From Bacteroidota bacterium (GTDB taxonomy: Bacteria; Bacteroidota; Bacteroidia; Chitinophagales; Chitinophagaceae): a stretch of DNA of 64,000 bases. The stretch covers positions 1-64,000 of the forward strand of contig VGFT01000007.1 in the NCBI GenBank assembly GCA_016868775.1, given 5' to 3'. The translations under genes and the position numbers were made by a program. Position 1 is the first letter of the stretch. Each line of letters opens with the position of its first letter. The notes beneath the pieces were generated by a model, which searched no databases, was not told the origin of the DNA, and was given only the letters and a program-made list of their open reading frames with translations. Positions 25,922 to 35,488 of the stretch are shown here, piece by piece.

Positions 25922-26356
25922 ATGAAAATCGCCATCATTAACGGACCCAACCTGAACCTACTTGGCAAACGGGAGCCTTCCGTTTATGGGCAAAAATCCT
26001 TTGAGGATTTTTTGGCTGAACTGCGTGCGCGTCATCCCGCGGTTGAGATCCGGTATTATCAGTCAAACGTAGAAGGCGAATTGATCAACGAAATCCAAAA
26101 GCAGGGATTTGAGGTAGATGGAATCATTTTCAATCCGGGTGGATACACCCACACATCCGTTGCCTTACGCGATGCGGTTTCTGCAATTGCGGCACCGGTT
26201 ATCGAGGTCCATATTAGCAATGTGCATGCCCGGGAGGATTTTCGGCAAGTTTCCTATATCAGCGGCGTGGCAAAAGGGACCATAGCCGGTTTGGGACTGC
26301 AGGGATACGAGTTAGCAATTCTGCATTTTCAGCAATTGGTAGCGACGAAGAATTAA
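25922..26356 (+). CDS. aroQ: Type II 3-dehydroquinate dehydratase
   Basis: 144 residues from the ATG at 25922, 16 bases after carA; the frame runs back into carA but the family starts at MKIAIINGPNLN. It converts 3-dehydroquinate to 3-dehydroshikimate (shikimate pathway). Signatures: INGPNLNLLGKREPSVYG with the catalytic tyrosine, IIFNPGGYTHTSVALRDA with the histidine, and EVHISNVHAREDFR. Its stop overlaps the stop of the convergent repeat-protein gene by four bases. Confidence 0.97.
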   Translation: MKIAIINGPNLNLLGKREPSVYGQKSFEDFLAELRARHPAVEIRYYQSNVEGELINEIQKQGFEVDGIIFNPGGYTHTSVALRDAVSAIAAPVIEVHISNVHAREDFRQVSYISGVAKGTIAGLGLQGYELAILHFQQLVATKN

Positions 26357-28959
26357 TCTTCTTCCTCCCATTCAGTCTTTTTTTCTTTTTTGGGTGCCGG
26401 TTTCTTTTTCATCCACAGCGGGTCTTTTTTCAGTTTTTGGACATCGTCCAGTTTGGCTACATACAGGCTGCGGCCGTGGGTGCCGAGAACGATCTCATTG
26501 TCGCGTATTTGTATGGCAATGTCGTGTACCGGTACGGATTTTGGTAGTCCGCTTCTCCAGGCCATAAAAGAATTGCCCCGATCGAAACTGACGTATACGC
26601 CGCCGTCGGTACCCACATAGAGAATATCCGGATCGGTGGGGTCTTCTCGGATCACGTTGATGGGTTCAGGGGGGAGGTTGCTGGCTATGGATTTCCAGGT
26701 CTTACCATAATCGTCGCTTTTGTAGAGGTAGGGGGTAAAATCATCAAATCGATATCCATTCAAACTGGCGTAGACGCTGGCTTCGTTGTGTTGGGAGGCG
26801 ACCACTCGGCTTACCCAGAGTTGGTTGGTGTTGAATCCGGTTGAGGAGGCGTTCTTGTTTTTGGTTGTGGTCGGGGCTTCGGTATTCAATTTCTCAAAAC
26901 TGTATCCGCCATCGAAGCTTCGGTGAAGGTTTCCATCGTCGGTTCCCAGGTAGATCAGTCCAAAACGCTTGGGCGATTCACAGAGGGAGGTCAGGGTGCC
27001 GTAGGGGACATTGCCAGGTATGCGTCCCTTGGTAAGATCGCTACTAATGGCGATCATCGTTTCGCCTTTGTTCAGTGAGCGGTGCAAACGATTGCTTCCG
27101 TAGTAGAGCACATCGGGTTGATGTTGGCTCAGCCAAATGGGTGTTTGCCAATTGAATCGAAGGGGTTTTTCGCCAAGTTCATGTTGCGGGCGGATGTATT
27201 TAGGTGATGCTTTCTTTTCTTTATGATACCGAGCATAGACACCGAATTGTGAGCCGGAGTAGACGGTGGTGTTGTCGCGCGGATCTACTTGGGCTTGCAT
27301 GCCGTCGCCGCCGTTGATGGAACGAAATCCGTATTGACCGTTATCAATCCATCCGATGTCTTCTTTATGCGTAGAGGGGCCCCACCAGCTGCCATTATCT
27401 TGTAATCCGCCGTATACGTTATAGGGTTTGGCTTCATCTACGGTGATGGCGTAGTATTGTCCGACAGCCGGTGTATTGGCCTTGAACCAGTTTTCACCGT
27501 TGTCGTAGCTGATGTTACATCCGCCGTCGTTACCATTGATTACATGGTCGTCGCGTTTGGGGTTGATCCAGAGCGCGTGGTGATCAGCATGCACATTTCC
27601 TTTGTCCATCGTCGTGAATGTTTTTCCGCCATCTGTGGATACTAGTGCATAGAAACCCAGAATAAATACTTTATCGGGATTGTATGCCGAGGTGTACACC
27701 TTAGCGAAATAATAGCCATAGGTGTTGAAAATACCGATGGGTTTTTCGTGTGTTTTGGTCCAGTGCAATCCGCCGTCATCGCTTCGGTAGACTTCACAGC
27801 CGGCGATGCCGGTGTTTTGAAATCCATCGTCGCTGTCGAGCCAGTCCCACACGGCCGTAGGCGAGAGTTCGCCACTGGCTACCTTTTCTTTGATGGATTT
27901 GGCCGTATGCGTTTTGGGAAATCGATTCTTTCTAAGAAAACTATCCAGTCTGGAATCATTCAGCGAGGCGAATTGCTCTTTGGTCAGATTTTTTAGATCG
28001 GATTTTTCGAAGGAGGAATCTTTTTTCTCCTTGGCGGGCAGCGGGGTGTTATTATCAACGACCGCATAAATGATCTGTGGGTTTTTGGGGTAGACGGCCA
28101 GTCCGATCCGTCCGATCTTATCGCCTTTCATGAATCCCGATCCGGCGGCACTCACCAGATTCCAGGTTAGGCCTCCATCGATGCTCTTGAAAATGCCGCT
28201 GCTGGGTCCGCTCTCCTCGAATTTCCAGGCACGCCGCACGCGGTACCACATGGCGGCATAGACTTCGTTTGGATTAGCGGGATTGATATCAATATCCACG
28301 CAGCCTGTGTTCTCATCTACAAAGAGTGTTTGTTTCCAGGATTTTCCGCCATCGGTGGTTTTATAAACGCCTCGTTCTTTGTTCGGGGAGTAGAGATGTC
28401 CGAGTACGGCCACCCACGCGGTGTTGGGATCGGAAAGATGCAATTGGATTTTTCCGATGTGATGGGATTCTTCCAATCCGATATGATTCCAGGTCTTTCC
28501 GTTGTTTTTGGTTTGATAGACGCCCAGTCCGGCATAGGACGATCGGCTGCTGTTCACTTCACCCGTTCCTACCCAAATGACACGCTCCGGTGTGTTCCAA
28601 TTCACCGCGATATCGCCAATGAAAAGTATGTCCAGGCTATCCATGATGGGAGTGAAGCTTTGTCCGTTATTCTTTGTGTGCCAGAGTCCGCCGGTTGCAT
28701 ATGCCACGTAAAATTCGGTGGGGTCGTTGGGGTTGGCGTCGATGTCTACCACGCGTCCGCTCATGATCGAGGGACCAATATTGCGGAACGGAACATCGGT
28801 GAGCAGGGAGCGATTTTCCAGATCGGTGCGTTGTAGTTGGGACTGTTTCAGTCGCCAGGTACCATTGGTAGGTTGGGTTTGTGCTTCGGCCGTATGCAGG
28901 CACGTCAGCAGACCGATCAGGAATAAAATTTGTAGGGCATTTAACAAGGCGGTACGCAT
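26353..28959 (-). CDS. Secreted Asp-box (BNR/sortilin-type) beta-propeller protein
   Basis: 868 residues with a signal peptide (ALQILFLIGLLTCLHTAEA). At least eight Asp-box motifs (S/T-x-D-x-G-x-x-W/F) are visible: TTDGGKSWK, SIDGGLTWN, SDDGGLHWT, STDGGKTFT, SYDNGENWF, SFDGGYSFE, SDDYGKTWK and SFDRGNSFM. This is the VPS10/sortilin-like propeller class that databases call BNR-repeat glycosyl hydrolase. No sialidase catalytic residues are evident and there is no T9SS C-terminal domain; the tail is lysine-rich. The role is unknown. A -7 element lies 38 bases upstream. Confidence 0.85.
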   Translation of the reverse strand: MRTALLNALQILFLIGLLTCLHTAEAQTQPTNGTWRLKQSQLQRTDLENRSLLTDVPFRNIGPSIMSGRVVDIDANPNDPTEFYVAYATGGLWHTKNNGQSFTPIMDSLDILFIGDIAVNWNTPERVIWVGTGEVNSSRSSYAGLGVYQTKNNGKTWNHIGLEESHHIGKIQLHLSDPNTAWVAVLGHLYSPNKERGVYKTTDGGKSWKQTLFVDENTGCVDIDINPANPNEVYAAMWYRVRRAWKFEESGPSSGIFKSIDGGLTWNLVSAAGSGFMKGDKIGRIGLAVYPKNPQIIYAVVDNNTPLPAKEKKDSSFEKSDLKNLTKEQFASLNDSRLDSFLRKNRFPKTHTAKSIKEKVASGELSPTAVWDWLDSDDGFQNTGIAGCEVYRSDDGGLHWTKTHEKPIGIFNTYGYYFAKVYTSAYNPDKVFILGFYALVSTDGGKTFTTMDKGNVHADHHALWINPKRDDHVINGNDGGCNISYDNGENWFKANTPAVGQYYAITVDEAKPYNVYGGLQDNGSWWGPSTHKEDIGWIDNGQYGFRSINGGDGMQAQVDPRDNTTVYSGSQFGVYARYHKEKKASPKYIRPQHELGEKPLRFNWQTPIWLSQHQPDVLYYGSNRLHRSLNKGETMIAISSDLTKGRIPGNVPYGTLTSLCESPKRFGLIYLGTDDGNLHRSFDGGYSFEKLNTEAPTTTKNKNASSTGFNTNQLWVSRVVASQHNEASVYASLNGYRFDDFTPYLYKSDDYGKTWKSIASNLPPEPINVIREDPTDPDILYVGTDGGVYVSFDRGNSFMAWRSGLPKSVPVHDIAIQIRDNEIVLGTHGRSLYVAKLDDVQKLKKDPLWMKKKPAPKKEKKTEWEEED

Positions 28960-28996
28960 GGCAGAAGTGGTTTCGTTCGTAATTTGAGGGGGTCCT

Positions 28997-29004
28997 CAAA
29001 CATA
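28997..29004 (-). promoter_or_regulatory. -7 promoter element TATGTTTG (minus strand) for the Asp-box gene
   Basis: CAAACATA on the plus strand reads TATGTTTG on the minus strand, 37 bases before the start at 28959. Confidence 0.55.
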
Positions 29005-29010
29005 CAAAAT

Positions 29011-29724
29011 ATGCGGTTTCTCATCGGGATGATTCTGTTTTCTTCGATTCATGCAGGTGCTCAGTGGAAATCTTTTGAGCTCAGTCCCCGTGGCGATACC
29101 TTAAACCGGGTGGATCAGCAGGGCAAGCGGCAGGGGCCATGGTTTATTTCCGTCCCGGAGCTTCGGGGGGAGCGCGCCTATGAAGAGCAGGGGCATTTTG
29201 TAGACAACCAGAAAGACGGGGGTTGGATGAAGTTTTCCCCGGAGGGCATTTTGATTGCGGAGGAGCAGTATCGATGGGGACTTCTGAATGGCCTTCAGAA
29301 GTATTACACACCTTTTGGTGGGTTGGTGCGCACGGAGAGTTGGCGGGCGCTTGACCCCAAAAACCCGTTTGAAACAGTTTTGGTATATGATTTAAATGAT
29401 CCGAATAAAATAGTGGGTTCGGTGGTGGTCAAAAACGAAGGGGCCTCTTTTCGTCATGGGCTGTTTACGTATTATGATCCACGGACCGGTAAGGTGGAGG
29501 AGCGGTTAGAGTATGTGATGAACCGCTTGAAGGAAGAGTTGGGAGGAGCGGGGGGGACTACTCTTCAGCCCATAGATCCGCGGGCGAAACCGGCTTATTT
29601 GCCTTCAGTTGACTCGCTGGGGAATAAGAAAGTTTCCAAGCCGCCGGAGGTTCAAGAGCATGAAAAAAAGAATTCTGGAAAAAAATCTGTTCGTGTTCGG
29701 GACGGCACCACCGGTGGCAATTGA
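29011..29724 (+). CDS. Secreted MORN-like repeat protein (hypothetical)
   Basis: 237 residues from the ATG at 29011, which begins a signal peptide (MRFLIGMILFSSIHAGAQ); a longer frame from 28984 adds nothing recognisable. MORN/YwqK-like units: RVDQQGKRQGPWFISVPE, GHFVDNQKDGGWMKFSPEG, WGLLNGLQKYYTPFGGLV and RHGLFTYYDPRTGKVEER. The C-terminus is lysine/proline-rich. It is divergent from the Asp-box gene and convergent with the esterase (2-base gap). Function unknown. Confidence 0.75.
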   Translation: MRFLIGMILFSSIHAGAQWKSFELSPRGDTLNRVDQQGKRQGPWFISVPELRGERAYEEQGHFVDNQKDGGWMKFSPEGILIAEEQYRWGLLNGLQKYYTPFGGLVRTESWRALDPKNPFETVLVYDLNDPNKIVGSVVVKNEGASFRHGLFTYYDPRTGKVEERLEYVMNRLKEELGGAGGTTLQPIDPRAKPAYLPSVDSLGNKKVSKPPEVQEHEKKNSGKKSVRVRDGTTGGN

Positions 29725-29726
29725 CC

Positions 29727-30566
29727 TTATTTTTTCTGGGCGGCTGACCGGAAGTATTTGCTAAAGAAAAGTAATTGATAGGGTATGGCGTTGCGCCAGT
29801 AGTTCCAATCGTGTTTTCCAGGGCGTTCGATGTAATCGTGATCGATCTTGAGTTGCATCAGTTTGGCGTGAAGGTTACGATTTCCTTGAATGAGGTGATC
29901 GTCCAGTCCGCAGTCAACGATGATGGCAAGGGGTTGTTTGATGGGGGTATCCAGGGCACCGAGGGCGCTGTAGGCATACCAATTATTTCGGTAGGTCAAG
30001 GTGTCGCCAATACGTTTAGCGATATCATATTTGTTGATGGAGTAGGACAAGTCTACTGCCCCGCTCATGCTTCCGCAGGCGCCAAATCGTTCAGCGTGTC
30101 GAAAGCCCAGGTAAATTCCACCGTGGCCGCCCATGCTCAGTCCGGTTATGGCTCTGCCGCTTCGATCGGCGATGGTTCGATATTGCTGATCGATCTGAAG
30201 GGGTACTTCCGCTGCGATATAGGTTTCGTAGCGGAAGGCAGGGTCAAGGGGGCTATCCCAATACCAACTACTGTATCCGCCATCCGGACAAACGATCAGG
30301 AGTTGTTCCCGGTCTGCCAGTTCTTTTAATTCCGGTACACGGGTTATCCAATTGCGGTAACACCCGCTATAGCCGTGCAGGAGGTAAACGACGGGGTATT
30401 TTTTTTCAGCATAGGGCGCTTGGCTGTAGGAGTCTGGCTTGATTACAACGCAAATAAATTTTTTATTCATCGACTGGCTGGGGAGTGTAATCGAGTCGAC
30501 GGTAGCTGCCTGGGCGAATGGGGCCAACAGCAGCGCAAAAAGACGAAGCGGCAGGTATTTTTTCAT
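29727..30566 (-). CDS. Secreted alpha/beta-hydrolase esterase (esterase D-like)
   Basis: 279 residues with a signal peptide (LPLRLFALLLAPFAQAA). Signatures: YPVVYLLHGYSGCYRNWI with the oxyanion region, nucleophile serine in AITGLSMGGHGGIYLG, the acid residue in IVDCGLDDHL, and the histidine in RPGKHDWNYWRN. It belongs with esterase D/feruloyl-esterase-like and antigen-85-like enzymes acting on acyl esters; the substrate is unknown. It lies downstream of the M1 peptidase on the same strand but beyond that gene's terminator. Confidence 0.85.
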   Translation of the reverse strand: MKKYLPLRLFALLLAPFAQAATVDSITLPSQSMNKKFICVVIKPDSYSQAPYAEKKYPVVYLLHGYSGCYRNWITRVPELKELADREQLLIVCPDGGYSSWYWDSPLDPAFRYETYIAAEVPLQIDQQYRTIADRSGRAITGLSMGGHGGIYLGFRHAERFGACGSMSGAVDLSYSINKYDIAKRIGDTLTYRNNWYAYSALGALDTPIKQPLAIIVDCGLDDHLIQGNRNLHAKLMQLKIDHDYIERPGKHDWNYWRNAIPYQLLFFSKYFRSAAQKK

Positions 30567-30577
30567 TTTACAAGTCT

Positions 30578-30602
30578 AAAAAAAAGGCCGCTTTGAGCGG
30601 CC
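30578..30602 (-). terminator. Rho-independent terminator of the M1 peptidase gene
   Basis: GGCCGCT (30586-30592) pairs with AGCGGCC (30596-30602) around TTG. On the minus strand it runs into eight U residues (30585 to 30578). It lies 21 bases after the peptidase stop. Confidence 0.88.
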
Positions 30603-30622
30603 GTAGAATGTTCGTTCGAAAA

Positions 30623-33022
30623 TCAGAAGGCTTTTTTATTTTCTTTTTCCTGTGCGCGCTGCATCGGGTTGCCTCCGATGCCGGGCGCTCCGCGACGGGG
30701 TCCGTTCATATTTTGTTTGAACACGCTGAATTTTGAAGGGGTTGGCATGGTATTCCACCTGTTGTTGAACTCGTTGATATCGGCCGTTTCGCGGTAGGGG
30801 TCGAGTTTGATGGATTTCACTTCCTTGTTTTTGACGAAGTTTTTGATCACTTTGTTCTCATTGAGCCGCCATACCTGTGCGGGGATCTTTTCGTATTCGG
30901 TTGTTCCATCGGTGTAGGTCCATTCAACAATAATGGGCATTACCAAGCCGCCTTTGTTGCTAAAGGTGAGTTCGTACATGTGACGGTTGCTGTATTTTTC
31001 TTTTTCTTCTGTATTCAATTCGTCCCCCTTCATGGCGGGGATGGTGATCTCGTATTTGGAGGTATCATAAGGTTCGATGCCTCGGGCATAGCGCCAGTAG
31101 AAATCGCGTAGTGTGGTGTCGCGATCGGTTTGGAACCGAATGGTGCTGTCTTGGCGGTTGCGGATCTTGGACAGGTCATCAAATGAAGGCACCAAGGGTT
31201 TGTCGACGCCGCGTTTCATTTTCGTCTCGGGTGATTCCATCGGTTTTGTATCCACATCGGCAGTGGCGTATTTGACAGTATCCAGCGAGATGTCGCATAC
31301 TTCTGTGCTGTAGAACCAGCCGCGCCAGAACCAATCGAGGTCTTCCCCGCTGGCGTCTTCCATGGTCCGGAAAAAGTCGGCGGGTTCGGGATGTTTGAAG
31401 GCCCATCGGCGGGCATATTGTTTGAAGGCATAGTCGAACAGTTCGCGACCCATGATGGTTTCGCGAAGGATATTCAATCCGGTAGCCGGCTTCGAATAGG
31501 CATTGGGACCAAACTGAACAATATTTTCACTGTTTGACATGATTGGCTCCAGCTGGTCTTTGGGCAGTTTCATGTAGTCGGTGATGTAAGCAGCGGGCCC
31601 CCGGCGGCTGGGGAATTTATTATCCCACAGCTCCTCCGTCAGGTATTCCACGAACGTATTCAATCCTTCATCCATCCAGCTCCATTGTCTTTCATCGCTG
31701 TTGATGATCATGGGGAAGAAGTTGTGCCCCACTTCATGGATCACAACCCCGATCATACCGTTTTTGATGTTCTCGCTGTAGGTGCCGTCTTTTTCGGTTC
31801 GCCCATAATTAAAGCAGATCATTGGATATTCCATTCCGTTGCTGGCCTCTACGCTTTGTGCGACGGGATAGGGGTAGGGAATGGTAAAGTCGGAATAGGT
31901 TTTGATGGTGTGGGCAACTACTTTGGTCGAAAAGGGGCGATACAGGCCGTAGGCTTCTTTTCCATAAAGGCTCATGGCCATTACTTTTCGGCCATCTATG
32001 TTAACGGGCATGGCATCCCAGACAAATTTGGGACTGGATCCCCAGGCAAAATCGCGAACATTTTTGGCTTTGTAATGCCAGGTTTTTTTGGCCGTGGTGT
32101 TGTTGTTTTCAGCGGCTTTGGCTTCTTCCAGTGTTACGATCTCGATCACGTCTTTGCTGGTCTGCGCCTTATTCCAGCGCCCGAGTTGAGCGGGGGTCAG
32201 TACGCTGGAATAGTTCTGACATTCACCGGTAGAACCGATGATATGGTCGGCGGGTACGGTCATTTTTACATTGAAATCTCCAAAAGTCAGGGCAAATTCT
32301 CCCCGACCCGTGAATTGATGATTTTGCCAACCCTGAAAATCGCTGTATACGCAGAGACGAGGATACCATTGGGTGATCGTGAATAGGTAATTGCCGTCCT
32401 CGGGGAAAAATTCATATCCGCCGCGTCCGCCTTGTGTCATCCGATCTGGGATTTTGTAATTCCAGTCAATGTTAAATACGAATATTTGTCCGGGTTTTAA
32501 GGGCTTGGGCAGCTCTACCCGCATCATGGTTTTGTTGATGGTGTAGGAAAGTTTTTTACCTGTAGCGTCGACGATCCGCGTAATGTTCACGCCATAGCCA
32601 TTGTCCTTGTACGATTGCTCAATGTTATCCAGTCCGGCAGAGGTCATGCGTCGATTCATGGAATTACTGTTCTGGTAATTGGCATTGTTCATGCTGCTGT
32701 GTTCATTTTCATCCAGTTGCAGCCAGAGGTATTGCAAGGCATCGGGCGATTGATTGCGGTAGGTGATCCGCTCCCGGCCGGTGAGGGTTAGTTTTTTCTC
32801 ATCCAGCTCACACGTGATGTCGTAATCGCATCGCTGTTGCCAGTATTTGGGTCCGGGGGCTCCGCTGGCGGTGCGATACTCGTTGGGAGTTGGGAAAATG
32901 GAGCCCATCTGCTCAAACTTATTGCCATGGTTGCTGCCCGGATTGTTCTGTGTGTTTTGGGCGGAGAGAGACGATACAAGCAGAAGCAGGGGAAGCAGGA
33001 TCGAAAAACGCATAAAGTTCAT
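30623..33022 (-). CDS. M1-family zinc metallopeptidase
   Basis: 799 residues with a signal peptide (FSILLPLLLLVSSLSAQ). The gluzincin site is complete: H429-E-V-G-H433, with Glu452 in WSWMDEGLNTFVEYL, exactly 18 residues between the second His and the Glu. NGMEYPM stands where M1 enzymes have the GAMEN exopeptidase motif. A long beta-rich N-terminal domain precedes it, and the C-terminus ends in a Gly/Pro/Met-rich tail. Likely a periplasmic or surface aminopeptidase-like enzyme. The next gene upstream is the HupE/UreJ-like protein (11 bases or more), so the two are probably co-transcribed. Confidence 0.92.
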   Translation of the reverse strand: MNFMRFSILLPLLLLVSSLSAQNTQNNPGSNHGNKFEQMGSIFPTPNEYRTASGAPGPKYWQQRCDYDITCELDEKKLTLTGRERITYRNQSPDALQYLWLQLDENEHSSMNNANYQNSNSMNRRMTSAGLDNIEQSYKDNGYGVNITRIVDATGKKLSYTINKTMMRVELPKPLKPGQIFVFNIDWNYKIPDRMTQGGRGGYEFFPEDGNYLFTITQWYPRLCVYSDFQGWQNHQFTGRGEFALTFGDFNVKMTVPADHIIGSTGECQNYSSVLTPAQLGRWNKAQTSKDVIEIVTLEEAKAAENNNTTAKKTWHYKAKNVRDFAWGSSPKFVWDAMPVNIDGRKVMAMSLYGKEAYGLYRPFSTKVVAHTIKTYSDFTIPYPYPVAQSVEASNGMEYPMICFNYGRTEKDGTYSENIKNGMIGVVIHEVGHNFFPMIINSDERQWSWMDEGLNTFVEYLTEELWDNKFPSRRGPAAYITDYMKLPKDQLEPIMSNSENIVQFGPNAYSKPATGLNILRETIMGRELFDYAFKQYARRWAFKHPEPADFFRTMEDASGEDLDWFWRGWFYSTEVCDISLDTVKYATADVDTKPMESPETKMKRGVDKPLVPSFDDLSKIRNRQDSTIRFQTDRDTTLRDFYWRYARGIEPYDTSKYEITIPAMKGDELNTEEKEKYSNRHMYELTFSNKGGLVMPIIVEWTYTDGTTEYEKIPAQVWRLNENKVIKNFVKNKEVKSIKLDPYRETADINEFNNRWNTMPTPSKFSVFKQNMNGPRRGAPGIGGNPMQRAQEKENKKAF

Positions 33023-33033
33023 ATTGATAACGG

Positions 33034-33609
33034 TTAAGGAATACGTTGCAAGGTGATATACAAAGCTAAGCTAAATGAGGCAGCGGAGAGAAAAAGGGAC
33101 CAATCGCGCCGGGCTACTCCCAATCGGCCCACAATCCAGTAACCCAGGGCCAGCAGGAGGGCAACGATCGCGATCTGTCCCAGTTCCAAGCCCAGGTTGA
33201 AGGCCAACAGGTTGGTCTCCAGCCGTTCGTCGGCAACCAACATGAACCGGAGGTTGTTGGCAAATCCCAGTCCGTGTATAAGCCCGAAAAAGGCCGCGAG
33301 TACGTATTGAAGGGTTCGTTGGGATTGGTCAGGCGTAAGCCGACGAAGATTCAGCAGACAGGTCAGTACGATGCTTAAGGGGATCAGGAATTCGACCCAG
33401 GCCGAATCGACCCGGACCCAATCCAGCACGCTCAGGGCCAGGGTCAGGGAATGGCCGAGCGTGAAGGCGGTGACCAGTATCAGGATCTTTTTCCATTGGT
33501 CCCACAAATACAACGCCATCAGGGCGGTGAGGAAAAGTTGATGGTCCAACGCACCGACACTCATGATGTGTTCCCAACCGAACTGAAAATAAAAGGCAAA
33601 TGAATTCAT
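33034..33609 (-). CDS. HupE/UreJ-type membrane protein
   Basis: 191 residues from the ATG at 33609 (MNSFAFYFQFGWEHI, where relatives begin); another ATG at 33621 would add four residues. About six membrane helices. Family patterns: FQFGWEHIMSVGALDHQLFL, LVTAFTLGHSLTLALS and AFFGLIHGLGFANNL with conserved histidines. HupE/UreJ proteins are linked to nickel uptake, but this shorter Bacteroidota type sits beside M1 peptidase and DUF6702 genes, not hydrogenase or urease, so nickel transport is doubtful here. Confidence 0.8.
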   Translation of the reverse strand: MNSFAFYFQFGWEHIMSVGALDHQLFLTALMALYLWDQWKKILILVTAFTLGHSLTLALSVLDWVRVDSAWVEFLIPLSIVLTCLLNLRRLTPDQSQRTLQYVLAAFFGLIHGLGFANNLRFMLVADERLETNLLAFNLGLELGQIAIVALLLALGYWIVGRLGVARRDWSLFLSAASFSLALYITLQRIP

Positions 33610-33646
33610 GGCTACAAACATTGGGGAGGAGTTTCAAATTACTTCC

Positions 33647-33654
33647 TAGTTTTG
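33647..33654 (+). promoter_or_regulatory. -7 promoter element TAGTTTTG before the DUF6702 gene
   Basis: A perfect TAnnTTTG 18 bases before the ATG at 33673, with a TTG at 33621-33623 23 bases upstream. Confidence 0.6.
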
Positions 33655-33672
33655 ATCCGGAAAAATATTATC

Positions 33673-34185
33673 ATGAAAGTGCTGTTTATGCATAGGGGTT
33701 GGGTGTTGGCGATGCTTATTTTCTTATCGGCCGCTTCCCGTAAGAATCATCCTTTTCATGTGGGTGTGATTGAGATCGAGCACAATGCCACGGATCGCTC
33801 GCTGGAGCTGTCCTGCAAATTATTTACCGACGATTTTGAAAATGCGCTGCGAACCCGCTTTCACGTGCCGATCGATCTAGGGGATCCGGCCAAGCAGAAA
33901 GGGATGGACAGCCTGGTGGCCCGTTATATACAAGATGAATTGATCTTATCCGTTAACGGGAAACGATTGTCGGGCCGGTATTTGGGATTTGAGCAGGACA
34001 AAGAGGCCATCTATGCTTATATCGAATATCCCGGTCAAGGGAAACCGACTCAATTAGCCGCGGAGTGCGGATTGATGTACGATCAATTCACCGACCAGAT
34101 CAACATCTTTCATGTGACGGTAGAGGGGAAACGGCAAAGTTCCAAATTGAATTATCCTTCGAGGAATATCGAATTTCGGTTTTAG
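33673..34185 (+). CDS. DUF6702 family secreted protein
   Basis: 170 residues from the ATG at 33673 (a frame from 33652 exists, but the promoter element overlaps it). An N-terminal hydrophobic segment (WVLAMLIFLSAASRK) is followed by HPFHVGVIEIEHNATDRSLE, the conserved beginning of this family, then a strand-rich domain with CKLFTDDFENALR and INIFHVTVEGKRQSSKLNYP. Function unknown. It is divergent from the HupE/UreJ-like and M1 peptidase genes, a grouping I recall as common in the phylum. Confidence 0.75.
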   Translation: MKVLFMHRGWVLAMLIFLSAASRKNHPFHVGVIEIEHNATDRSLELSCKLFTDDFENALRTRFHVPIDLGDPAKQKGMDSLVARYIQDELILSVNGKRLSGRYLGFEQDKEAIYAYIEYPGQGKPTQLAAECGLMYDQFTDQINIFHVTVEGKRQSSKLNYPSRNIEFRF

Positions 34186-34186
34186 C

Positions 34187-35485
34187 TCAATCCTCCAGCA
34201 TATCGCGGCGGATATCTTCGGAGACGGTGGCCAGCACTTTGTCGATGCGGTGTCCATCCATATCCAGCACTTCCAGTGAAAATTCTTTCCACTGAAACCG
34301 ATCTCCGGCCTTCGGTATCCGCTCGAGTTGATGCAAAATGAAACCGGCCAGGGTATCAAATTCCTGTTCCCCCTCGTTCATCCATTCCGTGCGATGAAAC
34401 CGACTTAAAAAATCATAAAAAGGGATTTGCGCATCAACCAGAAAGCTTCCATCGTATCGTTGTGTGACTTGGTACTCGGGTACATCTGCCTGCGGCATCT
34501 CGCCAACAATGGCTTCTAAGATGTCATTCAAAGTAATCAGGCCAAGAATGGTACCATATTCGTCAACAATGAAAGCAGAGTGGATCTGGGATGTTTGGAA
34601 TTTTTCCAGAACCTGGTAGGGGGAATTGTTTTCAGGTACAAACAGCGCCGGCTTCATGATTTTTCTAAACGGTGTTTGGTCAGGATGTATGTATAGGTCT
34701 TTGATGGACACGACTCCTTGGATTTGATCGATGTCACCGGCGCAGATCGGATAAGCCGAGTGGGGTTCTCGGAAGATCTTTTCTTTGATCTGCTCCTCCG
34801 TTTCATCGAGGTTGAACCAAATGATATCGCTTCGATGGGTCATGAGTGAGGTGATGTTTCTGTCGCTGAGATGGAAAACCCGTTCGATAATTTCTTGTTC
34901 GGTTTCCTCAATGGTACCGGCTTCGGTTCCCTCGGTGATCAGGGTTTTAATTTCTTCTTCCGTAACGGAATCCTCGGAGGCTCTTTTGATATTGAAGAGC
35001 CGAAAGATGAGGGTGGTGGTTTGATTGAGCAGCCAGACCAGCGGTGCGGTGAGTCGGGCGAATCCGTCGACGGGACCAGCCATGGCCAATGCGATCCGTT
35101 CCGCCCGAATCAATCCGATTTGTTTGGGAAACAGCTCTCCCAGCACGATGGAAAGAAAGGTAACGCCCACCACTACGATGGTGGTGGACAGGGTTTCGGC
35201 ATAGGGGGCGATCCACGACCATTTTTCCAACCACGGTTGCAGGTCGTGCGCAAAGGCTTCTCCGGAATACACCCCGGTCAGGATGGCAATCAGGGTAATG
35301 CCGATTTGGGCGGCAGATAGAAATTTTTCGGGTTGTTGTACAAGTGCCAATGCTTTTTTGGCCCGGGTATTTCCTTTTTCAGCCAGACTTTCCAATCTGG
35401 ATTTACGGACGGAGACCAGCGCGATCTCCGAGAGTACAAAAAGGGCGTTTGAAAAGATGAGAACGAGCAGGATCAGCCACTCCAT
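34187..35485 (-). CDS. CNNM/CorC (hemolysin C) family membrane protein
   Basis: 432 residues. The N-terminal DUF21 membrane domain holds several helices (WLILLVLIFSNALFVLSEIA, FLSIVLGELFPKQIG). A CBS pair follows (about 205-330: MTHRSDIIWFNLDETEEQIK, PICAGDIDQIQGVVSIKDLY, FIVDEYGTILGLITLNDILE), then a C-terminal CorC_HlyC domain (DGSFLVDAQIPFYDF). Relatives take part in magnesium or cobalt handling; hemolysin is a historical label. It follows the PAP2 gene by 3 bases. Confidence 0.92.
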   Translation of the reverse strand: MEWLILLVLIFSNALFVLSEIALVSVRKSRLESLAEKGNTRAKKALALVQQPEKFLSAAQIGITLIAILTGVYSGEAFAHDLQPWLEKWSWIAPYAETLSTTIVVVGVTFLSIVLGELFPKQIGLIRAERIALAMAGPVDGFARLTAPLVWLLNQTTTLIFRLFNIKRASEDSVTEEEIKTLITEGTEAGTIEETEQEIIERVFHLSDRNITSLMTHRSDIIWFNLDETEEQIKEKIFREPHSAYPICAGDIDQIQGVVSIKDLYIHPDQTPFRKIMKPALFVPENNSPYQVLEKFQTSQIHSAFIVDEYGTILGLITLNDILEAIVGEMPQADVPEYQVTQRYDGSFLVDAQIPFYDFLSRFHRTEWMNEGEQEFDTLAGFILHQLERIPKAGDRFQWKEFSLEVLDMDGHRIDKVLATVSEDIRRDMLED

Positions 35486-35488
35486 CAG

